Source: Cupriavidus respiraculi | Lineage (GTDB): Bacteria > Pseudomonadota > Gammaproteobacteria > Burkholderiales > Burkholderiaceae | Assembly (NCBI RefSeq): GCF_914271545.1 | Contig: NZ_CAJZAH010000002.1 | Location: 1,518,459-1,582,458, forward strand | Direction of reading: 5' to 3' | Length of the DNA stretch: 64,000 nt | Shown here: positions 1 to 9,393 of the stretch, piece after piece | Layout: every line of letters begins with the position of its first letter | How positions within the stretch are numbered: the first letter of the stretch is position 1 | Made by a program: the position numbers and the translations under genes | The notes under the pieces: model-generated | What the model saw: the letters and a program-made list of their open reading frames with translations, nothing else | Databases searched by the model: none | What the model was told of the DNA's origin: nothing

Positions 1-1161
1 CACCTCCTCGGCGATGCGGTTGTAGTAGGCGCGCATCAGGTCGTGATAGCGCGGATCGTCCAGCAGGAAGGCATCGTGTCCGTGCGGCGCGTCGATCTCC
101 GCGTAGCTGACCGGGCGCTTGTTGTCGAGCAGCGCCTTGACCAGCTCGCGGCTGCGGCTGGGGGCGAAGCGCCAGTCGGTGGTGAAGCTGGCCACCAGGA
201 AGCTCGCGCGGGTCTGGGCCACCGCGCGCGTCAGGTCGCCGCCAAAGGCCAGCGCGGGATCGAAGTAGTCCAGCGCGCGGGTGATCAGCAGGTAGGTGTT
301 CGCGTCGAAGTACTCCGCGAACTTGTCGCCCTGGTAGCGCAGATAGCTCTCGACCTGGAACTCGACGTCGAACGAGAAGCGGATGTCCTCGGTCTTGAGC
401 GTGCGGCCGAATTTCTCCGCCATGTCCTCGTCGGACAGATAGGTGATGTGGCCGATCATGCGGGCCACGCGCAGGCCGCGCTTGGGCTTGACGTTGTGCG
501 CGTAGTAGTTGCCGCCGTGAAAGTCCGGGTCCGACAGGATGGCGCTGCGGGCCACCTCGTTGAAGGCGATGTTCTGCGCCGACAGCTTGGGCGTGGACGC
601 CACCACGATGCAGTGGCGCAGCCGGTCCGGGTACATCAGGCTCCAGGCCAGCGCCTGCATGCCGCCGAGGCTGCCGCCCATCACCGCGGCGAACTGCGCG
701 ATGCCGAAGGCGTCGGCCACGCGCGCCTGCGCGTTGACCCAGTCCTCCACCGTGACCACCGGAAACGCGGCGCCGAAGGGCTGCCCGGTGGCCGGATTGA
801 GGCTCATCGGCCCGGTCGAGCCGAAGCACGAGCCGAGGTTATTCACGCCGATCACGAAGAAGCGGTCGGTATCGAGCGGCTTGCCCGGACCGACCATGTT
901 GTCCCACCAGCCGAGCTCGCCGCCCTCGGCGTAGATGCCGGCGACATGGTGGGAGGCGTTCAGCGCGTGGCAGACCAGCACGGCATTGCTGCGGTCGGCG
1001 TTCAGCGTGCCGTAGGTCTCGACCATCAGGTCGTACCCGGCGAGGGAAGAGCCGTTGCGCAGCGGCAGCGGCTCGGCGAAATGCATGCGCCGCGGCGCGA
1101 CGATGCCGACCGAGTCGGGCGGCAGGTCCAGCGCGGCGGGCGGCGAAGCAACGTCAGTCAT
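1..1161 (-). CDS. metX: Homoserine O-acyltransferase MetX (3' end outside window)
   Basis: First committed step of methionine synthesis: acyl transfer from acyl-CoA to homoserine in the cytoplasm. An alpha/beta-hydrolase fold of 387 codons is visible before the window edge, close to full family length. The nucleophile elbow GGSLGGMQ places Ser164, with Asp329 (TTDWRF) and His362 (HGHDAF) completing the triad. In beta-proteobacteria members of this family are often annotated as succinyl- rather than acetyltransferases (MetXS); the sequence alone does not settle the acyl donor for me. ATG at 1161 gives the N-terminus MTDVAS usual for Cupriavidus-type homologues, but no Shine-Dalgarno precedes it. 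The same frame stays open upstream through the leader. metW is the expected next gene, beyond the edge. Confidence 0.93.
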   Translation of the reverse strand, partial: MTDVASPPAALDLPPDSVGIVAPRRMHFAEPLPLRNGSSLAGYDLMVETYGTLNADRSNAVLVCHALNASHHVAGIYAEGGELGWWDNMVGPGKPLDTDRFFVIGVNNLGSCFGSTGPMSLNPATGQPFGAAFPVVTVEDWVNAQARVADAFGIAQFAAVMGGSLGGMQALAWSLMYPDRLRHCIVVASTPKLSAQNIAFNEVARSAILSDPDFHGGNYYAHNVKPKRGLRVARMIGHITYLSDEDMAEKFGRTLKTEDIRFSFDVEFQVESYLRYQGDKFAEYFDANTYLLITRALDYFDPALAFGGDLTRAVAQTRASFLVASFTTDWRFAPSRSRELVKALLDNKRPVSYAEIDAPHGHDAFLLDDPRYHDLMRAYYNRIAEEV

Positions 1162-1210
1162 GAAGGAGGCCGTCGGCAAGGGGTACTGGATACAGGGACA
1201 AAACGGGCAT

Positions 1211-1259
1211 GAAAAAACCCGACCGGCATTTGCGTGTGTCCACGCAGCCAAATCGGGTT
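1211..1259 (-). terminator. Intrinsic terminator/attenuator in the metX leader
   Basis: Reading the minus strand, AACCCGA (1259-1253) pairs with TCGGGTT (1222-1216), with an inner TGCGTG/CACGCA stem and a run of six T at 1217-1212. It lies between the promoter and the metX start, about 80 nt after the aptamer, so it fits premature termination control rather than the end of a gene. Confidence 0.8.
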
Positions 1260-1340
1260 GTTCACGCGAGCCGGTTCGTTCTTCCGTTCCTCGCCGCGCG
1301 CCGCCGCCTGTGCCGAAAATTCGGGGATGGGCGCCGACCA

Positions 1341-1430
1341 CCTCTTTAGCCGCATTTATAGTGGCAGCCGGCGATCCCTCCAGGAGTCTCCGCTGCCGCG
1401 CGCCCGCAAGCCAGTCATCAAATCGGCGCG
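1341..1430 (-). ncRNA. SAM-II (SAM-alpha) type riboswitch ahead of metX
   Basis: On the minus strand, P1 is CGCGCC (1430-1425) with a GGCGCG partner near 1404-1399. The loop begins GATTTGA and carries GGCTTGC (1412-1406), and the 3' conserved block reads ATAAATGCGGCTAAAGAGG (1359-1341). These blocks match the SAM-II consensus as I know it. Between P1 and the 3' block sits an additional hairpin (GGCAGC 1397-1392 with GCTGCC 1368-1363) that the minimal fold lacks. A TATAAT box lies immediately upstream and a terminator downstream, in front of a methionine gene. Ligand binding is inferred, not shown. Confidence 0.8.
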
Positions 1431-1438
1431 ACCGGCAG

Positions 1439-1468
1439 ATTATAGTGCAAAGCGGCGCACCGCCGCCA
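1439..1468 (-). promoter_or_regulatory. Promoter of the metX leader
   Basis: Perfect -10 hexamer TATAAT at 1444-1439 on the minus strand; a weak -35 (TGGCGG, 1468-1463) sits 18 nt upstream. The predicted start near 1432 coincides with the first base pairs of the SAM-II aptamer, which supports both calls. Confidence 0.65.
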
Positions 1469-1504
1469 TTGCCAGGTGCGCACGATGGCGGCCCGTCGTC
1501 CGCG

Positions 1505-2170
1505 CTACCCCAGCAATACCCGCAGCTGCGCATCGATCTGCTCGCCGGGCAGCTTGCGAAAGCCGCTCTTGACGAAGCGATGCCAGTGGCCCTGGACCGC
1601 GGCGACGATCAGCGCGGCCCGCATGCCCACCTCGGCCTCCGCGGCGAACGCGCCCTGCGTGACCGCCACCTTCAGGCACTGCCGGATCGAGGCTTCGAGC
1701 CGGTCCACCATCTGGTTGATGCGCTCCTGCAGGCGTTCGTGCTCGCCCACCAGCGCCTCGCCGGTCAGCACGCGCGTCATGCCGGGATTCTTCTCGGCGA
1801 ACGACAGCAGCATCCGCACGATGGCGTGGACCTGGCGCAGGCCGTGGTCCTCCTGCGCGGTGATCTGGTTCACCAGCCCGAACACCGTCTGCTCGCTGAA
1901 CACGATCAGGCCCTCGTACATCTGCGCCTTGCTGGCGAAATGCCGGTACAGCGCGGCCTCGGAGACGCCAAGGCGCGCGGCCAGCGCGGCGGTCGTGATC
2001 TTTTCCCAGCGCGGGTGTTCCAGCATCGCGGCCAGCGTCTGCAGGATCTGCTCGCGCCGCTCGCCGGGACGCGGCCGCTTGCGCCCGGCCTGCGGGCCTT
2101 CCGCGGGCGCGCCGCCCTCGCCCGCGTCCGCGATGGCAGCCCCCGGCTGGCTAACGTTGCTTTGCGTCAT
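1505..2170 (-). CDS. slmA: Nucleoid occlusion factor SlmA (TetR family)
   Basis: A 221-residue TetR-fold DNA-binding protein. After a disordered, Gly/Ala/Pro-rich stretch of about 35 residues comes the helix-turn-helix ([21 protein letters not shown], about residues 57-77), then an all-helical ligand/dimer domain ending in LRVLLG. SlmA binds chromosomal sites and blocks FtsZ ring assembly over the nucleoid; the assignment rests on the HTH and C-terminal similarity plus linkage to the pyrimidine nucleotidase and argB, an arrangement common in Burkholderiaceae. The start ATG overlaps the stop of the upstream gene by four bases (ATGA), implying translational coupling. A generic TetR repressor is the alternative. 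Confidence 0.85.
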   Translation of the reverse strand: MTQSNVSQPGAAIADAGEGGAPAEGPQAGRKRPRPGERREQILQTLAAMLEHPRWEKITTAALAARLGVSEAALYRHFASKAQMYEGLIVFSEQTVFGLVNQITAQEDHGLRQVHAIVRMLLSFAEKNPGMTRVLTGEALVGEHERLQERINQMVDRLEASIRQCLKVAVTQGAFAAEAEVGMRAALIVAAVQGHWHRFVKSGFRKLPGEQIDAQLRVLLG

Positions 2171-3138
2171 GACCCGATTCCCCGCATTCGTCGTAGCAGT
2201 TGATGCGTGGATTGTACTTTTACGCTCACATAGCCGGGACGATGGACGGGCCTGAGCCGGGTGGAGGGACCCTGGGCGGTTTCGGCCGGAGCGGCGGGGG
2301 AGGACTGCGCCTCCGCGGCAACCAGCGTGACCGCGGTTTCCTGGATCGCGGGCGCGGCATGCTGCGCGCTCTCGGCCGCGAGCGTCTCGCGGACCGCGGC
2401 ATCGGTGGCCGCGCCGGCGACGCCGGCCTCCGCCGTCGCCAGCGCCTGCGGGCGCGACGGGGCGAAGCTGCGCAGATAGCCGGTGACCCACGCGGTGCGG
2501 ATGCCCAGGCCCGCATAGCGCTGCAGATGCGAGACCGTGTCCTCCACCAGCACCGCGCGCGACGGCGCGACGTCCAGTTCGGCCAGCAGCCGGCGCAGCA
2601 TGCGGCGGTCGGGCTTGGGACGCAGATGCCCGTGCACCCACATCTGCTCGATCGCGATCACGCGCTCGAAATGGCGATCGATGCCGGCGATGCGCAGCAC
2701 CGCCCGCGCATAGGCCTCGGGCGCATTCGTCAGCAGGATCTTGCGGCCAGGCAAACCCGCCAGCAGCGGCGCCAGCCCGCGCCGCACGCGCACCATGTCG
2801 GCCAGTTCGGGAAAGTCGTGCGCCTCGTGCAGGAACTCGGCCGGGTCCACGCCGTGGTGGCGGATCATGCCGAGCAGCGTGGCGCCATAGCGCTTCCAGT
2901 AGTCGGTGCGCACGCGGCTGGCGGTCTCGAGATCGCTGCCCAGCACGCGCGCGACATAGGCGGTCATGCGGCGGTTGATCGCCGGAAAGATCGCGTGCGA
3001 GGCGTCGTGCAGGGTGTTGTCGAGATCGAACAGCCAGACGGTCTGGCCGGTGCGGTTGCCCACGGGAGCGCGCAGCAGGCGGCGCGAGGGACGAAGGCGC
3101 GGGCGCGCCGAAGCGGTGGAACTGGGGGAGGCGGCCAC
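2167..3138 (-). CDS. Pyrimidine 5'-nucleotidase, HAD superfamily
   Basis: Predicted phosphatase acting on nucleoside monophosphates, of the HAD-IA pyrimidine nucleotidase subfamily. Motif I is DLDNT (Asp38 and Asp40 from the chosen start), motif II is in LLTNAPEAYA, motif III/IV in RPKPD and VLVEDTVSHL. The family core ends near GYLRS; about 100 further residues form an Ala/Glu/Pro-rich tail that closes with RPGYVSVKVQST, giving 323 residues in all. No ATG is available upstream of the first HAD motif, so I chose GTG at 3138; a later GTG at 3063 is also possible. It lies 44 bases after argB on the same strand and is coupled to slmA. Confidence 0.8.
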   Translation of the reverse strand: MAASPSSTASARPRLRPSRRLLRAPVGNRTGQTVWLFDLDNTLHDASHAIFPAINRRMTAYVARVLGSDLETASRVRTDYWKRYGATLLGMIRHHGVDPAEFLHEAHDFPELADMVRVRRGLAPLLAGLPGRKILLTNAPEAYARAVLRIAGIDRHFERVIAIEQMWVHGHLRPKPDRRMLRRLLAELDVAPSRAVLVEDTVSHLQRYAGLGIRTAWVTGYLRSFAPSRPQALATAEAGVAGAATDAAVRETLAAESAQHAAPAIQETAVTLVAAEAQSSPAAPAETAQGPSTRLRPVHRPGYVSVKVQSTHQLLRRMRGIGS

Positions 3139-3182
3139 GAGGAAGTCGGTGAGCGGCGCGCCGGGCGCGCCGCTGGGCCCGC

Positions 3183-4362
<1,180 letters not shown>

Positions 4363-4584
4363 ATGACCCAGCCAGTCCGACCACCCGCCGCCGTACTGAC
4401 CGGCCAGCTCCGGCCCGTCGAGCGCTGTTCCCGCTGCGGCACGCGCTTCGTGTGCGGGCACGCCGCCGGCCTGCCCACCTGCTGGTGCGCCTCGCAGCCG
4501 TTGCTGCCCGCACGCCTGATCGTGGCGGGCGCGCATTGCCTGTGTCCCGCATGCCTGGAGCACCGGCGCCAGGAGCGCGGCTGA
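4363..4584 (+). CDS. Cysteine-rich CWC family small protein
   Basis: A 73-residue protein with the CWC signature: ERCSRCGTRFVC then PTCWC and a C-terminal CLCPACL. Eight cysteines in this spacing suggest a zinc-binding mini-domain; no function is established for the family. ATG 4363 (MTQPVR) is preferred over an in-frame GTG at 4330, whose added codons only encode the low-complexity GCCATCCG repeat. It stands alone, divergent from argB and 72 bases ahead of the LysR gene. Confidence 0.75.
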   Translation: MTQPVRPPAAVLTGQLRPVERCSRCGTRFVCGHAAGLPTCWCASQPLLPARLIVAGAHCLCPACLEHRRQERG

Positions 4585-4656
4585 ACGACCGCGCTTGCGC
4601 GCGCGGATCGCGAAATGAATTTCCCATTCTGACGTCGGCCGTTTAACATTCGTCCG

Positions 4657-5592
4657 ATGAATGATCTACGCGGTATCGACCTGAACCTGCTGGTGGTGCT
4701 CGAGGCGCTGCTGGCCGAACGACATATCTCGCGGGCGGCGCTGCGCCTGCATCTGAGCCAGCCGGCGGTCAGCCACGCGCTCGCCCGCCTGCGCCAGTTG
4801 CTGGACGACCCGCTGCTGGTGCGCGGCCAGGGCGGCCTGGTACTGACCGAGCGCGCCCACGAACTCGCCGCGCCGCTGGCCGAGGCGCTGGCCCAAGTGC
4901 GCATCCTGCTCGGGCCGTCGGGCTTCCAGCCCGCCACGGCCCGGCGCAGCTTCCGGCTGGCGATGTCCGACTACGGCACGATGGTGATGCTGCCCCGGCT
5001 GCTGCGCGCGGTCCGCAAGGCGGCGCCCGGCATCGAACTGGTGGTGACGCAGGCCAGCCGCGAGGCGATGGTGGCGCAGGTGGCGGACGGCGAAGTGGAC
5101 CTCGCCATGGGCGTGTTCGGGCAACTGCCCGACAGCGTGCGCGGCGAGACCCTGTTCGAGGATGGGTATGCGTGCGTGGTGGACGCCGCCACGGTGCGCG
5201 ACACCGGCCGCCTGGACCAGGTCGCCTATCTGGCCCGCTCCCATGTGCTCGTGTCCGCTGACCGGGAGCGCGTCGATCCCATCGACGCCGTGGTCGCCAG
5301 GCAGGGCGGCCGCCGCAAGATCGCCTGCGCGCTGCCCCACTACAGCGTCGCGCCGACGCTCATCGCGGGCACCAACCTGGTCCTGACGACCGCGCGCCGC
5401 AGCCTCGCGGCGTTGGCCGAAGACCCGCGCTTTGCCATCTTCGCGCCGCCGTTCGCGGTGCCCGATTTCGCCTTCGGCGCGATCTGGCAGCAGCGGGTGG
5501 AGGCCGACCCGGGACACACGTGGCTGCGCGCGCGGGTTGCCGCCGTGGCGGCCGGTCAGGAACCCGACGAGTCGATCAGCTTGCGCAGCTGA
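4657..5592 (+). CDS. LysR-family transcriptional regulator
   Basis: A 311-residue LTTR. The N-terminal winged HTH spans about residues 5-64 (LLVVLEALLAERHISRAALRLHLSQPAVSHAL), followed by the linker helix and a type-2 periplasmic-binding-like effector domain from about residue 90 (RRSFRLAMSDYG). The opening IDLNLL and the effector domain resemble the NodD/PcpR/Nac-like branch that senses aromatic or xenobiotic compounds, but the ligand cannot be read from sequence. No divergent target gene is adjacent, so the regulon is unknown. Confidence 0.88.
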   Translation: MNDLRGIDLNLLVVLEALLAERHISRAALRLHLSQPAVSHALARLRQLLDDPLLVRGQGGLVLTERAHELAAPLAEALAQVRILLGPSGFQPATARRSFRLAMSDYGTMVMLPRLLRAVRKAAPGIELVVTQASREAMVAQVADGEVDLAMGVFGQLPDSVRGETLFEDGYACVVDAATVRDTGRLDQVAYLARSHVLVSADRERVDPIDAVVARQGGRRKIACALPHYSVAPTLIAGTNLVLTTARRSLAALAEDPRFAIFAPPFAVPDFAFGAIWQQRVEADPGHTWLRARVAAVAAGQEPDESISLRS

Positions 5593-5783
5593 CGCCGGGC
5601 CGCGGCGCGTTGGGCCGCGCTGTCCTTGCGATGCGCACCAGCCTTGCGCGCCTTGGCCAGCGTTGCCAGCGGATTGCGCGGCTTGGCCGCGGGAATGGTG
5701 ATCGAGATGGTGTTGCGCGACGGGTTGTCCCGGTTCGCGCGAAAGACCTGCTTCTGGCGGGTTCCCTGCGTCTTGTTGGCCAT
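5556..5783 (-). CDS. Small basic hypothetical protein
   Basis: A 75-residue, strongly Arg/Lys-rich protein (MANKTQGTRQKQVF..., then AKARKAGAHRKDSAAQRAAARRQLRKL). I do not recognise a domain. The call is supported by a good ribosome-binding site (GGAGG four bases before ATG 5783) and amino-acid use unlike a GC-shadow. Its 3' end overlaps the convergent LysR gene by 37 bases. The charge suggests a nucleic-acid partner; that is inference. Confidence 0.6.
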   Translation of the reverse strand: MANKTQGTRQKQVFRANRDNPSRNTISITIPAAKPRNPLATLAKARKAGAHRKDSAAQRAAARRQLRKLIDSSGS

Positions 5784-5830
5784 GGCGCCTCCGCTATCGT
5801 CGATGGGACGGCGCCGGCCACGGCGCCGCC

Positions 5831-6331
5831 TCAGTGCTTGTGATGCCCGCCGCCGGCCGTGCCGGGGCCCATCGCGGTCAGATCGCGCACTTCCGCCTTG
5901 ACCACCTGCTCCGTGCGCTTGCCGCCTTGCTCGATGGTCAGCGTTACCGGCACCACCTCGCCGGCCTTCAGCGGCGCCTTCAGGCCGCTGAGCATCACGT
6001 GGTAGCCGCCCGGCTTCAGTTCCACGTCCTTCATCGCGGGCAGCTCGATGCCGTCGACCGCCCGCATCCGCATCACGTTGTTCTCCATCTTCATCTCATG
6101 CAGTTCGGCCGTCGCCGCCGCGGGCGTCGCCACGCCGACCAGGCGGGCCGCCGCGTGGGCATGCAGCGTCATGAAGACGCCGGAGGCGGTCTGCGCCGGC
6201 ACCGTGCCGCGCGCCCAGGCATTGCTGACGGTGACCTGCGCCAGTGCCAGCGGCGAGAACAAGGCTGCGGACACCGCGAGGCACGCGGCTGCGCAAGCGG
6301 CCGGCATGGCGGCGCGAATCCTGACTGTCAT
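5831..6331 (-). CDS. Periplasmic copper chaperone PCu(A)C
   Basis: Delivers Cu(I) in the periplasm, typically to the CuA site of cytochrome oxidase. The 166-residue product has a signal peptide (cleavage near ALA-QV, residue 31) and an exact family motif: His78-X10-Met89-X21-His111-X-Met113. The C-terminus GGGHHKH may add a further metal ligand. ATG 6331 is taken because an upstream in-frame start (6361) would put nine hydrophilic residues before the signal peptide. No SCO gene is adjacent. Confidence 0.92.
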   Translation of the reverse strand: MTVRIRAAMPAACAAACLAVSAALFSPLALAQVTVSNAWARGTVPAQTASGVFMTLHAHAAARLVGVATPAAATAELHEMKMENNVMRMRAVDGIELPAMKDVELKPGGYHVMLSGLKAPLKAGEVVPVTLTIEQGGKRTEQVVKAEVRDLTAMGPGTAGGGHHKH

Positions 6332-6512
6332 TTCTAAGTCCCTCTGTCGGAAAGCAATCATTAGACCATGAGGTCACGCGGGGGCGCATGGCGGTGCGGC
6401 GCCGGGGGAAGGCGCAGTCTGGCAGCGGCGTGCGGCCGGACCAATGCGTCACGGTGTCGCATCGGCGATGCGGGCGCGGCGTCGCCGGTGACCCATTGCT
6501 ACACTGCCGCCC

Positions 6513-7931
6513 ATGGAATCCGCCCTTACCCTGTCCGCCCTGCGGTCCCGACTGGCCGCGCGCCTGCGCGCGCGCGCCGCGGCCGCCCCGGCCGGCGCAC
6601 CCGCCGTCCCCCCGCATGCCGGGATGCCAGCGGGCCACGGGCGCGTGAGCCTGCGCCGGCTGTTCTGGCTGCGCTGGGCGCTCCTGGGCGGCCAGGCCGT
6701 GCTCCTGGCCGCGTGCGAGGCGGTATTCGGCGTGGTGCTGCCCTTCCCCCCGCTGCTGACGGTGTTCCTGCTGCAGGCGCTGTTCAATGTGCTGACCGGG
6801 CTGCGGCTGCGCCAGCATGCGGCGCGCGGCTCGTCGCCGGGCGACGGAGAGCTGATGGGCCAGCTGATCGTCGATCTCACCGCGCTGTCCGCGATCCTGT
6901 TCTTCACCGGCGGGGCCACCAATCCCTTCGTCTCGTTCTATCTGCCGGCGCTGGCGATCGCGGCGGCCATCCTGCCGTGGCGCCTGGTTGCCGCGCTCGC
7001 GCTGTACGCGCTGGCCTGCTATTCGCTGATGCTGTTCGAGTACGTCCCGCTGAACCTGAGCAAGCCCGAGAACGCGGTGAACTATCACCTCGCCGGCATG
7101 TGGCTGAACTTCGTTGCCAGCGCCATCATGATCGCGGTGTTCGTCACGCGGCTGTCCGGCGTGCTGCGCCAGCGCGAGGCGGAACTCGGCGAGGCGCGCG
7201 AGCGGCTGCTGCGCGAGGCGCGCGTGGACGCGCTGAACGCGCAGGCCGCGGCGGTGGCGCACGAGATCGGCACGCCGCTGGCCACGCTCGCGGTGCTGGC
7301 CGGCGAACTGCGGGCCGACGCCGCCGATGGCTCGCGCGACGGCACGCCCGTGCGCGCCTATCTGGCGGATCTGCAGACGATGGAGCAGCAGGTCGCGCTG
7401 TGCAAGTCCATCCTCGCGCGGCTGCGCGACGACAGCGGCGGGACCGGACCGCGGCCGCTGGGCGAGTGGCTGGGCGCGTTCGCCGACAACTGGCAGCTGC
7501 GCCATCCCGCCAGCGGCCTGACGGCGGCGGTCGCGCCGCCCGCGCGCGCGCTGCCCGTCGATACGGTGCGCCTGGGGCAGATGCTCACCATCCTGCTGGA
7601 CAACGCCGCGCGCAGCCAGCAGGCGGCGCAGCGCGGCGCCGAGGCGCTGGAGCTGACGGTGGCCGTGGAGCCGGGCGAGACACGGCAGCTGCTGTTTCGC
7701 GTCGCCGACCGCGGCACGGGCATTGCGCCGGCGCTGCGTGCGGCGCTCGGGCAGGCGCCGGTCGCGAGCACGCATGGCGGCCAGGGCATCGGCGCCTATC
7801 TCGCACAGAGCGCGGCTCAGCAAAGCGGCGGGCGGCTCGCCTGGCACGACCGCCCGGGCGGCGGCACCGTCGCCGAACTGCGGCTGCCGGCAGCGCCGGC
7901 TGCGAATGCGTTTTCCACGAGCCCGCCGTGA
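6513..7931 (+). CDS. regB: Redox-sensing histidine kinase RegB/PrrB
   Basis: Membrane sensor of the Reg/Prr global redox system. The 472 residues contain a charged N-terminal extension (about 45 residues), roughly six membrane helices (about 50-215) with the ubiquinone-binding motif GGATNPF at 133-139, the H-box VAHEIGTPLATL (phospho-His250), a Cys at 297 (ALCKSIL) at the position of the family's redox-active cysteine, then an HATPase domain with N-box LLDNAARS, DRGTGI and GGQGIGAYL. It is followed immediately by its response regulator. It probably balances respiratory and energy metabolism genes with redox state. Confidence 0.9.
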   Translation: MESALTLSALRSRLAARLRARAAAAPAGAPAVPPHAGMPAGHGRVSLRRLFWLRWALLGGQAVLLAACEAVFGVVLPFPPLLTVFLLQALFNVLTGLRLRQHAARGSSPGDGELMGQLIVDLTALSAILFFTGGATNPFVSFYLPALAIAAAILPWRLVAALALYALACYSLMLFEYVPLNLSKPENAVNYHLAGMWLNFVASAIMIAVFVTRLSGVLRQREAELGEARERLLREARVDALNAQAAAVAHEIGTPLATLAVLAGELRADAADGSRDGTPVRAYLADLQTMEQQVALCKSILARLRDDSGGTGPRPLGEWLGAFADNWQLRHPASGLTAAVAPPARALPVDTVRLGQMLTILLDNAARSQQAAQRGAEALELTVAVEPGETRQLLFRVADRGTGIAPALRAALGQAPVASTHGGQGIGAYLAQSAAQQSGGRLAWHDRPGGGTVAELRLPAAPAANAFSTSPP

Positions 7932-7945
7932 ACCTTCACCGAACC

Positions 7946-8554
7946 ATGACCGAGACCCAGACCTCTTCGCGCAACGACGCGCCCGCGGGCACGCCCTTCC
8001 TGGTGATCGACGACGACCCCGTCTTCGCGGGCGCGCTGGCGCGTGCGCTCGCACGGCGCGGCTATGTCGTGCAGACCGCGGCCAATGGCAGGCAAGCCAT
8101 GGCGCTGGCCGCGCAGACCGACTTTGCCTTCATCACGCTGGACCTGCATCTGAGCGCGCCGGCCGAAGGCGGCGGCACGGCGCCGGCGGAATCCGGCCTG
8201 CATCTGGTGGCCCCGCTGCGGGCGGCGCTGCCGCAGGCGCGGATCCTGGTGCTCACGGGTTACGCCAGCATCGCGACCGCGGTGGCCGCGGTCAAGCAGG
8301 GGGCGGACGAGTACCTGGCCAAGCCGGCCAACGTGGATTCGATCCTGTCGGCGCTCACGTCGGGGGTATCGGAGGGGGTGGCGCAAGCGGCGATGGAAGA
8401 GCCGATGCCGCTGTCGGTGGCGCGGCTGGAGTGGGAGCACATCCAGCGGGTGCTGTCCGAACACGGCGGCAACATCTCCGCGACGGCGCGCGCGCTGAAC
8501 ATGCATCGGCGCACGCTGCAGCGCAAGCTCGGCAAGCGGCCGGTGGCGCGCTAG
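7946..8554 (+). CDS. regA: Response regulator RegA/PrrA
   Basis: Cognate regulator of RegB. A receiver domain (acidic IDDD at 21-24, phospho-Asp66 in ITLDLHL, Thr/Lys switch LTGYAS and LAKPAN) is joined to a Fis-type HTH ending in NMHRRTLQRKLGKR, the hallmark RegA recognition helix. After Asp66 there is a Gly/Ala/Glu insertion of about 14 residues (70-84) not seen in the 180-odd-residue family norm, making 202 residues. ATG 7946 is used; GTG 7928, overlapping the regB stop as GTGA, is an alternative start that would be translationally coupled. Confidence 0.9.
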   Translation: MTETQTSSRNDAPAGTPFLVIDDDPVFAGALARALARRGYVVQTAANGRQAMALAAQTDFAFITLDLHLSAPAEGGGTAPAESGLHLVAPLRAALPQARILVLTGYASIATAVAAVKQGADEYLAKPANVDSILSALTSGVSEGVAQAAMEEPMPLSVARLEWEHIQRVLSEHGGNISATARALNMHRRTLQRKLGKRPVAR

Positions 8555-8572
8555 GCGCCGATGGCGCGGCGC

Positions 8573-8827
8573 TTACAGGCGCAGCTGCACGTAATCCCAG
8601 CCCATCTCGTCTTCATTGCCGCGCTGTACCGACACGCGCATCGCGTCCGCGGCATGGCGGTCCGCCCGCGTGCGGAATTCGGCGGGCTCGACGGCCAGCA
8701 CGATATTGCGCGCGGCGTCCGGCACGGCCTGCACGGCCGGCGCGGCATCCGGTCTTGCGCAAAGGAAGGCGGTTGCCGCGGCCAGGCCGCCGAGCAAACC
8801 GATCGATGTCAGTGCGATGTGTTTCAT
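8573..8827 (-). CDS. Small secreted hypothetical protein
   Basis: An 84-residue product with a Sec-type signal (MKHIALTSIGLLGGLAAATAFLC) and a mature part lacking any domain I recognise (ends DEMGWDYVQLRL). The Cys at 23 is not in a clear lipobox. Start is supported by GGAGGTCC seven bases upstream. Convergent with regA, 18 bases apart. Confidence 0.6.
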   Translation of the reverse strand: MKHIALTSIGLLGGLAAATAFLCARPDAAPAVQAVPDAARNIVLAVEPAEFRTRADRHAADAMRVSVQRGNEDEMGWDYVQLRL

Positions 8828-9125
8828 GTTTGGACCTCCCGGTCAGCCCCGCGCATCACGGGCCTACAGCTTGTTGGACGAATACGGTGGCTCCCGCATC
8901 GGCTTGAGGCAACCACGGCGTCCGGGGGCATGACAGTCGGCCGGGGCGAATGGCGCAAGGCGGGATCTATCGCGGAAAAAGCATCATGCTGTGATATCAA
9001 TCCTTTTCGATACATCCGCCGAGGACCAATTCGTAATGACTGCGGCCCCGAACCCCGGGTTCAGGGCCGCAAGGTTGGCATCGGCGTGGCAAGCGCGCCA
9101 GCGCGCTTACCATCGCTTACGAGGC
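8828..9125. other. Intergenic region, no gene seen
   Basis: About 300 bases between the small secreted protein and csbD-like gene. It must hold the promoter of the former; I find no coding frame, repeat or terminator with a T-run. Confidence 0.4.
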
Positions 9126-9329
9126 TTACCAGCGGGTGTCACGCTCCCAGGTGTTCATTTCTTCTTCCACCTGTTCCTTGGTATAGCCATAGCGCTCCTG
9201 GATACGGCCCGCGAGCTGGTCGCGCTTGCCGGCGATCTGCGTCAGATCGTCATCGGTCAGCTGACCCCACTTTTCCTTGACCTTGCCCTTGGCCTGGTCC
9301 CACTTGCCTTCGATTTGATCCCAGTTCAT
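9126..9329 (-). CDS. CsbD family stress protein
   Basis: A 67-residue hydrophilic CsbD-like protein: MNWDQIEGKWDQAKGKVKEKWG is the classic opening, followed by a second helix pair ending EEEMNTWERD. Such proteins accumulate under general stress; biochemical role unknown. AAGGAGT lies eight bases before the ATG. Two strong hairpins lie between it and the upstream gene. Confidence 0.93.
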   Translation of the reverse strand: MNWDQIEGKWDQAKGKVKEKWGQLTDDDLTQIAGKRDQLAGRIQERYGYTKEQVEEEMNTWERDTRW

Positions 9330-9365
9330 GGTCGACTCCTTGGGTTGTGGTGATGGACTATGGGA

Positions 9366-9391
9366 CCGGTCCCCGCGCTCGCGGGGACCGG
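9366..9391. repeat. Perfect 12-bp hairpin with two-base loop
   Basis: CCGGTCCCCGCG followed by CT and its exact complement CGCGGGGACCGG. No T-run follows on either strand, so it is not a canonical intrinsic terminator; it may stabilise or punctuate the transcript ahead of the csbD-like gene. Confidence 0.75.
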
Positions 9392-9393
9392 CC

